Shown here piece by piece: positions 24,617 to 37,899 of a stretch of DNA of 64,000 bases (position 1 is the first letter of the stretch; each line of letters begins with the position of its first letter). The notes below the pieces were generated by a model, which ran no database searches, had not been told where the DNA came from, and saw only the letters and a program-made list of their open reading frames with translations. This DNA comes from Amaranthus tricolor (taxonomy: Eukaryota; Streptophyta; Magnoliopsida; Caryophyllales; Amaranthaceae). Both the position numbers and the translations under genes were made by a program. The DNA lies in assembly GCF_026212465.1 (NCBI RefSeq), contig NC_080055.1, positions 23,247,305 to 23,311,304 of the forward strand, given 5' to 3'.

Positions 24617-25161
24617 CATGAAGAAATTGAAAATCTGGAAAAAAGCAAGTACTTCGAAAATGCAGCATTCTGAGTTGGCAAATGAGTTGGTCAATGTTAG
24701 GACAGATGAGGTGGAGCTTGAAAGAAATGATGTGGCACATGAGGTTGTGGATGACGTATCTTGTAGAAACGTATGCAAAGACGTATGCTCCTAAGTTTTA
24801 TGGTATGCCAGGACGCGAAATGTGGCCGACAACCACTTTAGCAAAACCTCTTCCTCCACCATTTCGAAAGATGCCTGGAAGGCCTAAAATGAAGAAAAGA
24901 AAAAAGGAAAACGATGAAGGTAAAGGAGGTAACAAGCCTGTAAATGTTGTTCGAGAATTCAAGCAACGAAGATGTGGTAATTGCGGTGAGTTAGGCCACA
25001 ACAAAAGAAAATGCAAGAATCCAGCAAAATCACATCCAACAGGGAGGAAGTCAAAGGGTGGAAGGCCTAAAATGGGAACTCCTTGCACCAGCAGTCAACA
25101 AACGCAAACCGGAACAGCAGCATCCACTTCATGTATAGTGGATCAACAAAGTCAAATATAG
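24617..25161 (+). pseudogene. MuDR-type transposase, C-terminal remnant with zinc knuckle
   Basis: The frame from about 24744 reads ETYAKTYAPKFYGMPGREMW, then PPPFRKMPGRPK, then CGNCGELGHNKRKC, a CX2CX4HX4C zinc knuckle. This is the usual tail after the SWIM domain of Mutator transposases. Everything upstream (DNA-binding, DDE and SWIM domains) is missing or unrecognisable, and the frame changes near 24740. It cannot encode a transposase. Confidence 0.75.
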
Positions 25162-25256
25162 AGTTGTATTTGAATTGAGAATGTACTTTGTTTCTTTGAA
25201 TTTAATGTGCTGAATTAATGTAAGACATATACTGTGTTTTGAGATGAACAGCATGT

Positions 25257-25500
25257 AATCAAATGTTCAAATCAATGTTCTGTGCTGTGCTGTGCTGAAC
25301 TGATTGTGTTGAATCAATGTTCAAATCAGTGTTCAAATCAATGTTCATACTGAGACACCCTTGAATCAATGTGCAGATCAATGTTCAGAGCAATTGATAA
25401 GTAATATGTGCTGTGCTGAACTGATTGTGTTGAATCAATGTTCAAATCAGTTTTCAGATCAATGTTCATCATGTTCAGATCATGTTTAAGATCATTTTGT
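25257..25500. repeat. tandem repeats of a CAATGTTCAAAT motif
   Basis: Imperfect repeats of TCAATGTTCAAATCA and of TGTGCTGTGCTGAACTGATT. A following stretch (25560-25870) is rich in CAGCAAACACA motifs. They separate the transposase remnant from the GRF gene. Confidence 0.8.
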
Positions 25501-25999
25501 TTAAGGAAGTGTGATTGTGTTGAGCATGACAGCAACTTGCTGAATGATTGAAAAGGTTAAGTAAACACAGCAAACACCAAACACAAACACCACACACATT
25601 AGAGCTACTGAGCCAAACATAAACACAGCAACTTGCTGAAATGGCATGTTCATCTAATGTACATTGCTACTGAGCCAAACAGCAAGTTGAAAACATCATA
25701 GAATAGGTACACATCAAATAGCAAACACCAAACACATCAAACACACAGCAACCACAACAACCCACATTACATTAACCATACACAGCAAACACACACCAAA
25801 CAGCAAACCCACAGCAAACAAACAAACACAGCAAACAACAAACAGCAAACACAACCCACATTACATTAACAAAAATGTATTTACAGTTCCTGCAAAAGAA
25901 ATTAAATTGAAAAAATAAAATCTTAATTCATTCAATGATCATGATCAATTTACAATACCCAAATCACTGTTACAATTATTCTTAAATAGGTCCTAAACT

Positions 26000-26437
26000 T
26001 CAAATAATAGCCTTGATTAATACAACAAACACTAACAAAAAACAAACGAAAAACCCTAATGCAAAGCTTGTAAACTGATTTCCATGCTTCCTCTCATTCA
26101 TCCATTTCTTCTTAATCCTTTTAATTTCTGAAATTGCTTGTTCCTTTTCATGTTCCAAGCAACAAACCCTTGATGTCAAGATCTTGATTTCGGTTGCCAA
26201 TTGTCGCTTCTCCTCCACAAGCTTGTTCGTGACTTTTCTTTGCCAAACAGCCATTTCAGGTTGATCAACCCATTTAAACTTTTTGCATCCCCTCCAATTT
26301 GTATCAGGATCATAAAAAACGCAACTCTTAAACCTTCTTCCTGGATTTTCCTTGGTCCATGAAACCCTCCTTGCAAAGGGAACTCCACACCCACAGTTTT
26401 CAGGTTTCGAGTTTTGGGTTGAAGAAGAAGATGACAT
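26000..26437 (-). CDS. GRF-type zinc-finger protein with coiled coil and C-terminal membrane segment
   Basis: Open 145-codon single-exon gene. The GRF zinc finger (residues about 13-58) has CGCGVPFARRVSWTKENPGR, then FKSC, then GCKKFKW; the ligand candidates are C15, C17, C39 and C51. GRF fingers are found in some DNA-processing enzymes such as topoisomerase III and NEIL3, and in many small plant proteins of unknown role. Residues about 66-115 are charged and look coiled-coil; 122-144 form a hydrophobic segment (FALGFFVCFLLVFVVLIKAI). It lies inside a Mutator-like element, convergent to the transposase remnant, and a frameshifted relative sits in the same place in the element at 46465-51108. 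Function unknown. Confidence 0.8.
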   Translation of the reverse strand: MSSSSSTQNSKPENCGCGVPFARRVSWTKENPGRRFKSCVFYDPDTNWRGCKKFKWVDQPEMAVWQRKVTNKLVEEKRQLATEIKILTSRVCCLEHEKEQAISEIKRIKKKWMNERKHGNQFTSFALGFFVCFLLVFVVLIKAII

Positions 26438-26808
26438 TGCTAATTACTAGCAAAAATTTAAGGTTTTTCGAAGGAAAACGAGAATAATTTAGGGTTTTTT
26501 GAAGAATAAGGGGAGTAATTTGGGGGATTTCGAAGAAGGAGGGGAAAAATTAGGGCTTTTTTCGAAGCAGCAAAACGAGAAAATGGCATGGAATTTCTGA
26601 AATGAAGGAAGGGCTGGTTGTAAAAGGGGCACGTGCTTCACACGTGAAAGTCAAACGTTAGTATTGACGGTCAAACATTCGAATCCGTCAAATGGTACTC
26701 TTTTGCAAACATAAGTATTACATAAGGTAGTTTTTTGGAAAAAAAAATTAGATAAGGTAGTTGTTTGCAAAATCAGGTATAGAATAGGTAGTTTTATAGA
26801 ATTTTCTC

Positions 26809-26825
26809 TAATAATAATAACAGTA

Positions 26826-26859
<34 letters not shown>

Positions 26860-26920
26860 TATTTAAAAATAAAATAAAATAAAATAAATATAAAAACAAC
26901 AATAATAATAATAATACCAA

Positions 26921-26988
<68 letters not shown>

Positions 26989-27030
26989 TCAACAACAACA
27001 ACAACAACAACAACAATAATAATAATAATC

Positions 27031-27081
<51 letters not shown>

Positions 27082-27107
27082 TCAACAACAACAACAACAA
27101 CAAAAAC

Positions 27108-27185
<78 letters not shown>

Positions 27186-27189
27186 TATA

Positions 27190-27237
<48 letters not shown>

Positions 27238-27300
27238 ACAATAATAATAATAATAAAAATAATAAAAATAATTAATAATAAATATATTATTTTTTAAAAA
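26809..27300. repeat. compound TAA/AAC/TTA microsatellite
   Basis: About 490 bp of (TAA)n with (CAA)n blocks, ending in (TTA)n, which makes a large inverted TAA/TTA structure near 27180-27235. It continues the TAA tract into which the LINE and the Mutator/GRF element went. Confidence 0.95.
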
Positions 27301-27313
27301 AAATATAGGGCCA

Positions 27314-27327
27314 AGTCGCACGCGACT
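27314..27327. repeat. residual palindrome, E3 right
   Basis: AGTCGCACGCGACT is a 14-bp remnant with both arms (AGTCGC, GCGACT) and almost no loop. Its position equals that of the right-hand arrays in E1 and E2, between the PMD leader donor and the coding part. Confidence 0.7.
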
Positions 27328-27751
27328 CCCCCTTTAATTTTTTTTAAAAAAATATAATTTAATTAAATTCGAATAAAAATTACTTCGATTAATTGCTTGC
27401 GTTTTGAATTCCTTAACTTTCACTCCACAAATTTTATATTGTAATTTAGTGTTTTAAGAGTGATAAAGGTGTTATTTAGTGAGGTTGGAGTATTATATAT
27501 AAGAAATTTTAAGTCCAGAGGCAAAATCGTCAATGTATTAAAATAGGGGTGATAATAAAATGAAAAGGATGGCGATGTTTAAGGATTGTATTTTGTTTAA
27601 GTATAGTGGAAAAATTATTTGACAAGTTTAAATGTGATGCTTATTTTTTTCAATTATCTATTCAATATAATATTTATTCTATGTTAAAAGAAGCTTAAGA
27701 AAGACTTGGTTTATGTAAAAAGAAAGAGAAGAGAAAGATGATTCTTTATTA

Positions 27752-27833
27752 CTCCTTCCTATTCATAGAGAATGAGATATTTGGGTTTTGCACCAAAATC
27801 AAGGAGAGATGAGGGACCACTTAAAAGTAGATG
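27752..27833 (-). repeat. Stowaway-like MITE fragment, inverted copy
   Basis: Begins CTCCTTCCTATTCATAGAG after a TA and matches the reverse complement of 19771-19852. No second terminus is recognised downstream. Confidence 0.7.
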
Positions 27834-27839
27834 GAAAAT

Positions 27840-29137
27840 TCTCTTTTCCCATAAAAGATATTGATATTTATGTGTTATTGTATTGTTTTAGTAAGGATAA
27901 AAGGGTAAAAAAGAATAACAAAAATAAAAATGGAACATTTTCAATAAATTGACTCAATAGAAGGATATTTATATATGAAAGGACAAGAAACGTGTACTAG
28001 AAGGAAGCAAAATAACAAACTACTGATGAGCTGTACAAAGGCCTAACAAATTGAAATGAAACCATAACTAACAAATAGAAAAGATTCCTTCTATATTCTT
28101 CACTTAATACAATCAGTAGGCATCATGCCAAGGAGGGAAGTATGTAAGCTTGTAGCTGTACTGTAGTAGTATTCGTAACATTCTAAAATATCATCATTTC
28201 GAATTTGATAATTTTTTTATTAAGACCGTCTCATCGTGAGACGATTTAATATGAATTGACTCAATTCTATTTTATGGAAAAAAAAATATTATAAAAACTG
28301 CTTAAATTTATTTTTAAATTTTGTGATATACTTATATTTCTATTGAAGTATTAAAAACCTGTTTATACTCAAAGTTGCATTATTTTGTGAATCGCATAGG
28401 AAATTTTATGAACATATACACAATAAATTATTTTGATTATCATCATTTAGTACCAACAATCAAACTGTTGGTAGAGATAATATATAATTTGTGAGAATTT
28501 TTATTTTTATAAATTTAATGAATGGGTGTTTTGGACCCAAAATGAGATATTATTTGGGCCCAACACCAGTACAAAACTGTTTTTTTCATTCGTAAATTGT
28601 TGTTGAGACAGTTTCATAGAGTAAAAATGTCTTTTATATATGAGATTGTTTCACCGTTAGACAATCTCTCATAAGAATAGCTATTTATATTTGTCCCTAT
28701 TGATTCGGCTGCTAAACAGACGAGCGAAAGATACATCTATTTCTTCAATTGTTAAGAAACTGAAAATTTCATCTTTTAATTTAATAACATTATTAACATG
28801 ATAAATGTGAAATCAACTATTCTTAATCTAAAAGATCGTCTCTTTGTGAGAAATCATAAAGCACAGAGTTTATAGTTTTATAATTTGTATTAAATGAGTT
28901 GTTTACTCTCATATAAAATACGCTTTGAGACCATCTTATATAAGAATATGTGAATATTTATTAAATTTTTATAGATAACTTTTGAACTGAGCAATTACAT
29001 GTATGGATAACGGGTTAGTCCAAAATGTTTGGCAAACTGGGCTAGTTTGCAAAAGGGTATAAAAGTTTCAGTTGACTGAAAATCATGAGCAACTTGTACA
29101 AGAAAGATTCATGAGATAACTATTTACAAGGGGCTTT
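27840..29137. other. gene-free spacer with GAGACGGTCTC-type repeats
   Basis: No coding sequence. Short palindromic phrases of type AAGACCGTCTCATCGTGAGAC recur (28224-28250, 28610-28680, 28840-28950). Similar phrases appear at 36690-36720, 38180-38210, 39240-39270 and 39365-39420. They look like remnants of one dispersed MITE family. Confidence 0.5.
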
Positions 29138-29146
29138 TATTTAAAA

Positions 29147-29576
29147 GAAAAAATTACTAGGAATAATCTAATTTTTTATTAATTTTTCTATAATAATTAT
29201 AATTTTTGATTAATTATGAATAATTCTTATTTTTGATTAACCACGAATAATCTCAATTTTAGGGTCACTTATCCAAGAGCATTGTTTCCCAAATGAGTGA
29301 CCGGTTTTTGCAGATTATTTTTATAAAAAATGAAATATAATATCAAAAATCAAAAATATTAAAAATTAAAGGTTAAAATCAAAATATTTTTATAATTTAA
29401 TTTTGTATTTACTTTTTAATTTTTTTATGCAATATGACTTGTTGTATAGATAATGGGTTACTTTGGTGTATTCTTAGCAAGCACCTCTTATAGATAGGAT
29501 TATTCATGTTTAATCAAAAGTTGAGATTATTGTAAGGAAATGAGTAAAATGTTTGATTATTATGGGTAATTTTTCC
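29147..29576. mobile_element. long-TIR MITE sharing ends with the Mutator/GRF family
   Basis: 430 bp with exact 9-bp duplications TATTTAAAA (29138-29146, 29577-29585). The ends are GAAAAAATTACTAGG and, read inwards from the right, GGAAAAATTACCCATAATAA. Each TIR repeats an AATAATCTNAATTTTTGATTAA-like phrase about three times. No coding. The terminal bases match those of the Mutator-like element at 46465-51108. Confidence 0.85.
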
Positions 29577-29585
29577 TATTTAAAA

Positions 29586-32500
29586 AGTTTTAATATTTAA
29601 GTGTTAATTTAATTATTTAAAATGATGTGTTAACATAAAACTACGACACATGAATATTTTGAGTAGCAATGAGAAACCGTCATACAATTAAAGAGTAGAA
29701 TGCTCTCTGATTTAGGGTTTTTTTGTGTTTTATTCAATTCAATTAACAATGTTTACAATGCCAGAATATAAAGGTGTAAAGCTACTATAATTACATGATC
29801 TCAAATTTCTAATTATACGCCTAATATACTGAATCAAGCTCTATCTATGGTAACTGTACAAAATTAGTTTATTCTTTCCTTCTAAAATGAGAATTTGTGA
29901 AAAATTGTTAGTCCAAAATGCAAAAACTGGGCCGTATACATAGTCCAAAATTATTAGCCCACACATATACTCTGAGGCAAAGCAAGAAAATTTTAATGAA
30001 CTAAGTTTTTTTAAAAACAAATTAGTTAGAGGGAAATTGCTCTGGTTGATATCCTCAGCTGATGAACCGTTTAGTTATACTCCGATACCAAATGAGATAG
30101 TCATCGTAGTAATTCAACGGTTCATCGGTGAAGCCATGAGCTGTTGAGTTTAAGGGCAACCAAAATTGTTATCTCAAGCAACATTTTTACTTAAGGGAAA
30201 TCGTTGTCTCAGGCAGAGATTTTATATCAGCCATCAAAATTCAGCACACTGGCATAAAATCGTTGTCTGAAATAGTGATTTCTTCTTAATTTGAAAATTA
30301 TTTTTTCAAAGCTAGTTTAAAATTTATTTAAAAAATTAAAGCCTATTCTATTTAATTCTTCACAAATCGCAGAGCATTAGATTGTTGTAAGACCTAGGCC
30401 CGGCCGTGATCAACGGATGATCCAAACTTCATTCGACGCACGATTTAATTTGGCACAAGCTAAATAGAGGCTCGAGTAAACTTATTTTGAAGTTTAATTC
30501 AAAAGTGAAATTGGATATTCTTATTTCTCTCTTAATTTTAAAAAGATAAACTCAAATATAAATGAGATAAAAATCAAAGAAAATGAGTAGAAGTGGTAAA
30601 CAAGTATTGTGAGAGACGCCTGCCACAAGAAGCTTAGCTCAATATTTTTAAAAAAAAATATAATAACTTTCTTAAATATGGCACAATTTAGCACAATTTA
30701 TAACAAATTTATAACAAATCACCAAACATAATAAAAATAGAAGACTTGATGCTTCAATTTGATAATTTTATATTTCTAAATCAATCAAAATAAAATACAA
30801 ATGAGATCGCGTGTATACCATTTTCGATTTCTATTGAATGTTTTTATTACATTCGAAGATAATTTTGATAAATATTTTATTGATTTAAACAGCTTCTATT
30901 ATTGATAATCTAATGATAGAATTTGATAGTGAAAATAAGAGTGTTGATGAAGATAACAATATTATTAGCTTGTATGTAGTGTAGGTATGAGAAGTTAGTG
31001 TTTATAGTGTTTTAACTAGGTATTTATGGTTTGCACTTGAATGCATGTATGATATGTAAAGTAGCTGTAAAGTGAATGTTTAATGTATGTGAAATAGGTG
31101 TTTATGGTATGTAAAATAGATTTTAATGCTACATACAGTAGGTATTTATGATACGTAAAATAAATGTTTATAGTATGTAAAGTAGATATTTATATTATGT
31201 GAAGTAGGTGTTTATCATCTAAAATTCCAACATATTAAATTTAAATATAAAGGTATTGAAACACACTAGTTATTATCTTATAGGAGATCATGACGAACAA
31301 ACGAGAAGAATTTAACAATTATAGAAATTGAGCAAGAATTTTGGAAGATATTGGTAAATATTTTATGAGAGTGATGAAGGGAAATTAATGGTTTAAAAAG
31401 TAAATGAAAACTACATATAATAGGAGAGAAGCATATGTTGGTTATTTGAAGTGTATTATTTTTAATTTTTTTTTTTTCTTTTGCATTTTTCTAGTTTTCT
31501 TTTTTTTTTTTCAAATTTAGGTTGGTTTGGCCCTAATAGATGGTCTTTAAAAGATTTCATCTCTTCCAAGATTTTTGATGGTTAAAAGGTATATTTTATG
31601 GAAAGTTAAAGTAATGTATGAAGGAGATGAAAAGGTAAATAGGAAATTAAATGTGTGGATGATAGTTAAAAAAAAATATATCAATAATGAAAAAAATAAA
31701 AATGAGAAAAATTTGATAGAACAAATTCACATAAAAAATGAAGTTAATTCTATGAGACGGAGAGAGACCACTACTCCCTTCCTTTTTCTTTTGTCCGTTA
31801 AAACATATTAAAATTTTAATATTAAATAAAAAAGAGCAATTCTTGTATGAAATTACCTTACGGTTAAATAAATTTATACAAAAAGCTTAATTCACAACTA
31901 TGAAACTCTCTTAAGCAATTAAAAAGAGTGTTTTAATATCTAAAATATTAATTTTAACGTTTAAAATAATATATTGATTACATATAGAAAACTAAAGTGA
32001 GTATATTAAATATGAAAATAAATGTTTTAATTGATTTGACTGTCGTAGTCAATTTTGTGACACATTTAAATAGAATCCACTTAGTTTAGAATAAAATTAA
32101 GATATGCATACAACTGGCAACATATCTAGAAGTGGCACAAGTGCCTAGCTTTGAGCTTGAGGTGTGCCTAATTCTACTCATTCATCAAAATAATAATTAT
32201 TCTGTTGTTTATTTAATGTAGAAATATAATTATTATACTATATTCTCTAAATTCCATTTTAGATATCATGTATCATCTCAATCATGTTTGGTTATAAGGG
32301 TTGATTAATAAAAAATAATGCATCATAATTTAAGTAAGCTAAATCATGTATTCATGATGCTATGATCGTTATCTTCCTCATTAATTAGATAAGTCCCTTA
32401 TCTCCAACTCAATAAGATTTAACATGTTGTTTAAAGATGATTATCATTATACGTGTCTCGCTCATATGAACTATAATTAGTCTTTGACAATGACATTTAA

Positions 32501-32650
32501 AGATCGACTTATATAATATTAAAGTTTATAAATGAGAGTGACATCAAAGCTAGAGTTTTTTATTTAATATAAATCCGATTAATCAAAATTGGGTATTATG
32601 ACATGACTCGAGTCGATATAATATATATATAAAAGTCAAAATCAAAATGG
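29586..32650. other. gene-free AT-rich spacer
   Basis: No gene similarity found; the longest frame (31575-31811) is lysine/asparagine-rich and looks random. A possible stem exists at 30061-30126, where GATGAACCGTT and AACGGTTCATC are 44 bp apart. Confidence 0.55.
31040..31215 (+). repeat. degenerate tandem repeat, about 30-bp unit
   Basis: Phrases of the form GTATGTAAAGTAGNTNTTTAT recur about six times at intervals near 30 bp, with many differences. Confidence 0.7.
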
Positions 32651-32653
32651 CAA

Positions 32654-32838
<185 letters not shown>

Positions 32839-33055
32839 TACAATTAATGTAAACTCGAAATAGTATACCTGAAATCCGTCTAAATAATACTCATTGCAGA
32901 CAAAACAAACAAAGATGTCTTGTTTGTGTAAGTTGGACTTCATCAAATATGGAGACATCACATGGGATGTCTTCAATGGTGATTTGTGAAGACAAATTGA
33001 GGTCATCTAATCTTGGATATTATCATCATGAAAGGGAATTAAGCTTTATGTACTG

Positions 33056-34170
<1,115 letters not shown>

Positions 34171-34172
34171 CA

Positions 34173-35058
<886 letters not shown>

Positions 35059-35076
35059 CTATATGCACATTTATGT

Positions 35077-35540
35077 AAAAATTTGAAATGATTAAGACAA
35101 ATTAACAACAAAATGAACAAAATAAGATAAGTTTCAACTTATTTTCAAAAGTAAGCGTGTGATTCTCAAACCTGTGGTTTGGGGCTGTTTTCGGTTAGTA
35201 ACTGCGAACAGGTAAAAAAAACAAACTAGCTGTTCAGTTTTGACTTTTTTTGATCTGAGAATTAGGGAAAATGAGAACGAAGGGAGATGCTGTGTGTATT
35301 TGTGAAGCTAGCTGTTCGCAGTTAGTAACTGTGAATAGGTCAAAAAGAAGTCAAACAACTGTTCCCAGATACAAACTGGCAACAACTATTTTGTTTTTTT
35401 CGATCTGTTTGCAGTTATTAATTGCAAACAGCCACAAACCACAAATTTTGAAATTTCACGCTTACTTTTAAAAATAAATTGAAACATATCTTATTTCGTT
35501 TATTTTATTGAAAATTTATCTTATACATTTCAAATTTTCC
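35077..35540. mobile_element. foldback element with 8-bp duplication
   Basis: 464 bp made almost wholly of two imperfect inverted arms of about 190 bp, starting AAAAATTTGAAATG and ending with its complement CATTTCAAATTTTCC. Exact ATTTATGT flanks lie at 35069-35076 and 35541-35548. Inner arms carry TAACTGCGAACAGG / CTGTTTGCAGTTA. No coding. Confidence 0.82.
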
Positions 35541-35549
35541 ATTTATGTT

Positions 35550-36267
35550 AGATGTAGATAGTTTGACCATCCTTAAGTTTCTTAGGCCTTGGGTTGGAAT
35601 GGTCTGTTTCGACTTTGAGTGATGGGCCATGATTCATGTGGACTGGTCTGGTAGGTCCGAATAGTCTTCTTGACTTCACAAAATATGATGTAAGTTAAGA
35701 GTCCGAAATCTAATAAAACGACAATCACATTACCCCTCAAATCCCTTGATACTGATTTATCGTTTCATTTTAAAGCCGTAATTTGCGCTTGTCCTATTAT
35801 GTAGTAATAATAATAGGTTTGACAAAAAAAATATTCATTATATGTAAAAATAATAATTCCATCTAGACATGTCAAATTTTAATCGAATTCAATCATCACA
35901 ACCAAATTCGACGGACACGAGCGATATGATTGATCGAATTGGCTAATTATTCAATTTTAAAATTAATAATTTGTCAATTGTTATTATTGTAGTTCTATAT
36001 TACATAATTAGGAAATGATTATTGGAATTTAATAAGAAAATTTTTTTAAAAAAATTTAACGAAAAAATAGATGGTATTTTTTACGTATTCATAGAGATTA
36101 AATTAAAATATAATAAAAAAGTTATGACCCGTTGAACTAGACTCGATCGATCCTAACTTAACAAGTTTATTTCTATGTTAATTTAATTTCAGCTCAGTTT
36201 TCCTAAATTGAATTTAATTAAACACATACAATAACTAGGTTTCATATTATTTTGTAATTTTTTATAA

Positions 36268-36305
<38 letters not shown>

Positions 36306-37310
36306 ATTGGTATAAGCACTAATACTATTAACTAATATATTTGCATTAATTTTTTTTTTGAAAGGTACCCACCGTGCATCTTGACCATAGGATTAGGGGA
36401 AGGGAAGGGGGAAAGGGTGTGAGATGCACGTAACAGGGATCGAATACAAGACTCTTTACAAATTAAGGTGGAGAAGTAAACCAACTCATTTAATTCATGA
36501 GCCTTAGTATATTTGCATTACTATGTTAACGTTAACGTAATAATACTACTATATATTAGTAGTATTATTAATATTAGTATTTTAGCATTAATATGTGGGT
36601 AATGATATTTACAGCCCTAAAGAGCTATAAAGAGCTCATATTCTCATAGCATGTGTTAGATGAACTATTTAACTCATGTATAAGACGCATCTCTTAGTGA
36701 GATCGTCTCATACAACAATTTTTCTTTTTCATATTTTTTTAATCCAAATTTGATACTTAAAATGCCAAATCTAAGAAACGTTGGACTTGGTCTTATAAGT
36801 TTTAGAATTGGAATTTTTTTAAAAAAATTATAATACCAAATTTAAAATCAAAAACAAATCGACTTAAGTCTTAGAATTGATCTTTTAAGTCTTTTAAATT
36901 TGGCCTTTTAGGTCTTCAATTTGATCTTTTAAGTCTTAAATTTGGTATTAAGCATTAAAAAAAATTACAAAAAAAATCGGGCCGTGAACTATTTGGCCCA
37001 TTTATGGTTTATTGCACCCATACAATCGATGCATACAAAATTTTGTCATTATTGATTATAAATAGAATTTGTTAATGAGTAAATCTCTTATGCGACCGTT
37101 GTACGTATGCGACCAACCTTAAATTCCAGCCCAATAATTTTTTAACGTTATTAACATCATACTTCAAAGTTTTCAATGTTTATTCGAAGGTTTAAGATAC
37201 TCATCCCAATAATTAAAAATGCACATTCTAAATATTAAAATGAACATTTTAAGGCTTAAGTTCAACAACCTATTATAAAGATTTAAATGTTTAGTACAAG
37301 TCTTAAAATC
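35550..37310. other. gene-free spacer
   Basis: No gene found. Contains a SINE (36349-36507), a (TTA)n run at 36266-36302, and AT-rich sequence whose TTAAGTCTTAAATTTGG-like phrases repeat between 36770 and 36960. Confidence 0.55.
36349..36507 (-). mobile_element. SINE
   Basis: A 159-bp insert flanked by exact 13-bp duplications TATATTTGCATTA (36336-36348 and 36508-36520). On the minus strand it ends in a poly(A) tail (the T run at 36350-36359). It contains GTATTCGATCCCTG, close to a Pol III box B, about 60 bp after its start, and GGCTCATGAATTAAATGAG near the start in the box A position. Length, tail and duplications fit a tRNA-derived SINE. Confidence 0.82.
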
Positions 37311-37312
37311 TA

Positions 37313-37556
37313 CTCCCTCTGCCCCATTTGATTTACACCACTTTCCATATTAATTTGCCCCACTCGTTTTGCTCCCTTTTTTTGGCAATAATCCCACTCT
37401 TTCTTTTAATCTCATTCATAAACCTACTATCTATTTCTATTTTAACCACTCATTTTTATCATCTCTTATTTTTTGTCTTATTCTCAAATCCAATTCCCCA
37501 CTCCACTAAATTTCACTGAAAAAGTATTGGGTGCATTCTCGTAAGGACAAAGTGAG
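37313..37556. mobile_element. Stowaway-like MITE
   Basis: 244 bp between TA dinucleotides, starting CTCCCTCTGCCCCATTTG and ending AAGGACAAAGTGAG. Size, TA duplication and CTCCCTC terminus are characteristic of Stowaway elements (Tc1/mariner relatives). Confidence 0.82.
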
Positions 37557-37742
37557 TATATTCAAAAGCTTAAAATGTCCATTCCAAGGATTAAAAAGCC
37601 TTAACATTCTTTTTCTAAAAGGATTAAGTTTAATATCCTACTTTAAAGTTTATATCTCTATTAAAAGGCTTAAGATCTTTATTCTAATTAAAACACTGAT
37701 TCAAAGCCTTAACCTTTCTTTTTTTTATAAAGATTGGTAATT

Positions 37743-37899
37743 TAAAGCTTTGAAATTGACATTTTATTCCTTAGAATAGGGGATAGGTGTTAAACTTTAA
37801 AGTAGATGTTAAAGATTGGAAATTTAACATCTACTTTAAAGTTTAACGCCTATCGGCTATCGCCTATTCTAAGGAATAAAATGTCAATTTCAAAGCTTA
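37743..37899. repeat. long near-perfect hairpin
   Basis: The left arm (37743-37813) and right arm (37823-37899) are reverse complements over about 70 bp, with a 9-base loop GATTGGAAA, a 7-base bulge in the right arm near 37854-37860 and few mismatches. The surrounding 37.1-38.0 kb has looser copies of the same AAGGCTTAAG and AAAGCTTAAAATG phrases. It may be the core of a foldback MITE or a small-RNA precursor. Confidence 0.88.

Larger units (their letters stand above)
24058..26808. mobile_element. Mutator-like element carrying a GRF zinc-finger gene (transposase mostly deleted)
   Basis: Inverted repeats of about 150 bp begin GAGAAAATTCTATAAAACTA at 24058, with the complement ending at 26808. 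Each TIR is made of about four head-to-tail units around AAAAACTACCTTAT. The flanking 9-mers are both TAATAATAA (24049-24057, 26809-26817), although the site is itself TAA repeat. Contents are the last part of a MuDR-type transposase (+) and an open GRF zinc-finger gene (-), convergent. It lies at the A-rich tail of the LINE within E3. Confidence 0.85.
21630..27590 (+). mobile_element. E3: non-autonomous relative of E1/E2, heavily nested
   Basis: The left end GGGTATTATTATTTATCGCC and right end GGCGATGTTTAAGGATTGTA match the termini of E2. Exact 9-bp duplications TTTTGTTTA lie at 21621-21629 and 27591-27599. Both subterminal zones resemble E1/E2: the TATA box, the 33-bp first coding exon (21930-21962), palindromes at both ends and the TATA-bearing right leader. 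The transposase, OTU and PMD exons are absent. The centre is TAA/TTA repeats, a LINE fragment, a hAT-like element and a Mutator/GRF element. It must have moved by transposase supplied from elsewhere. Confidence 0.9.

Noticed and set aside
26651..27321. Frames rich in Leu, Ile, Tyr or Asn on the minus strand
   Set aside because: Translations of the TAA/AAC/TTA microsatellite.
30061..30126. Short stem GATGAACCGTT / AACGGTTCATC
   Set aside because: Only 11-12 paired bases with a 44-bp loop; too weak to call a structured RNA.
36349..36507. tRNA gene
   Set aside because: Box-B-like and box-A-like motifs are present, but there is no cloverleaf; poly(A) and 13-bp duplications indicate a SINE.
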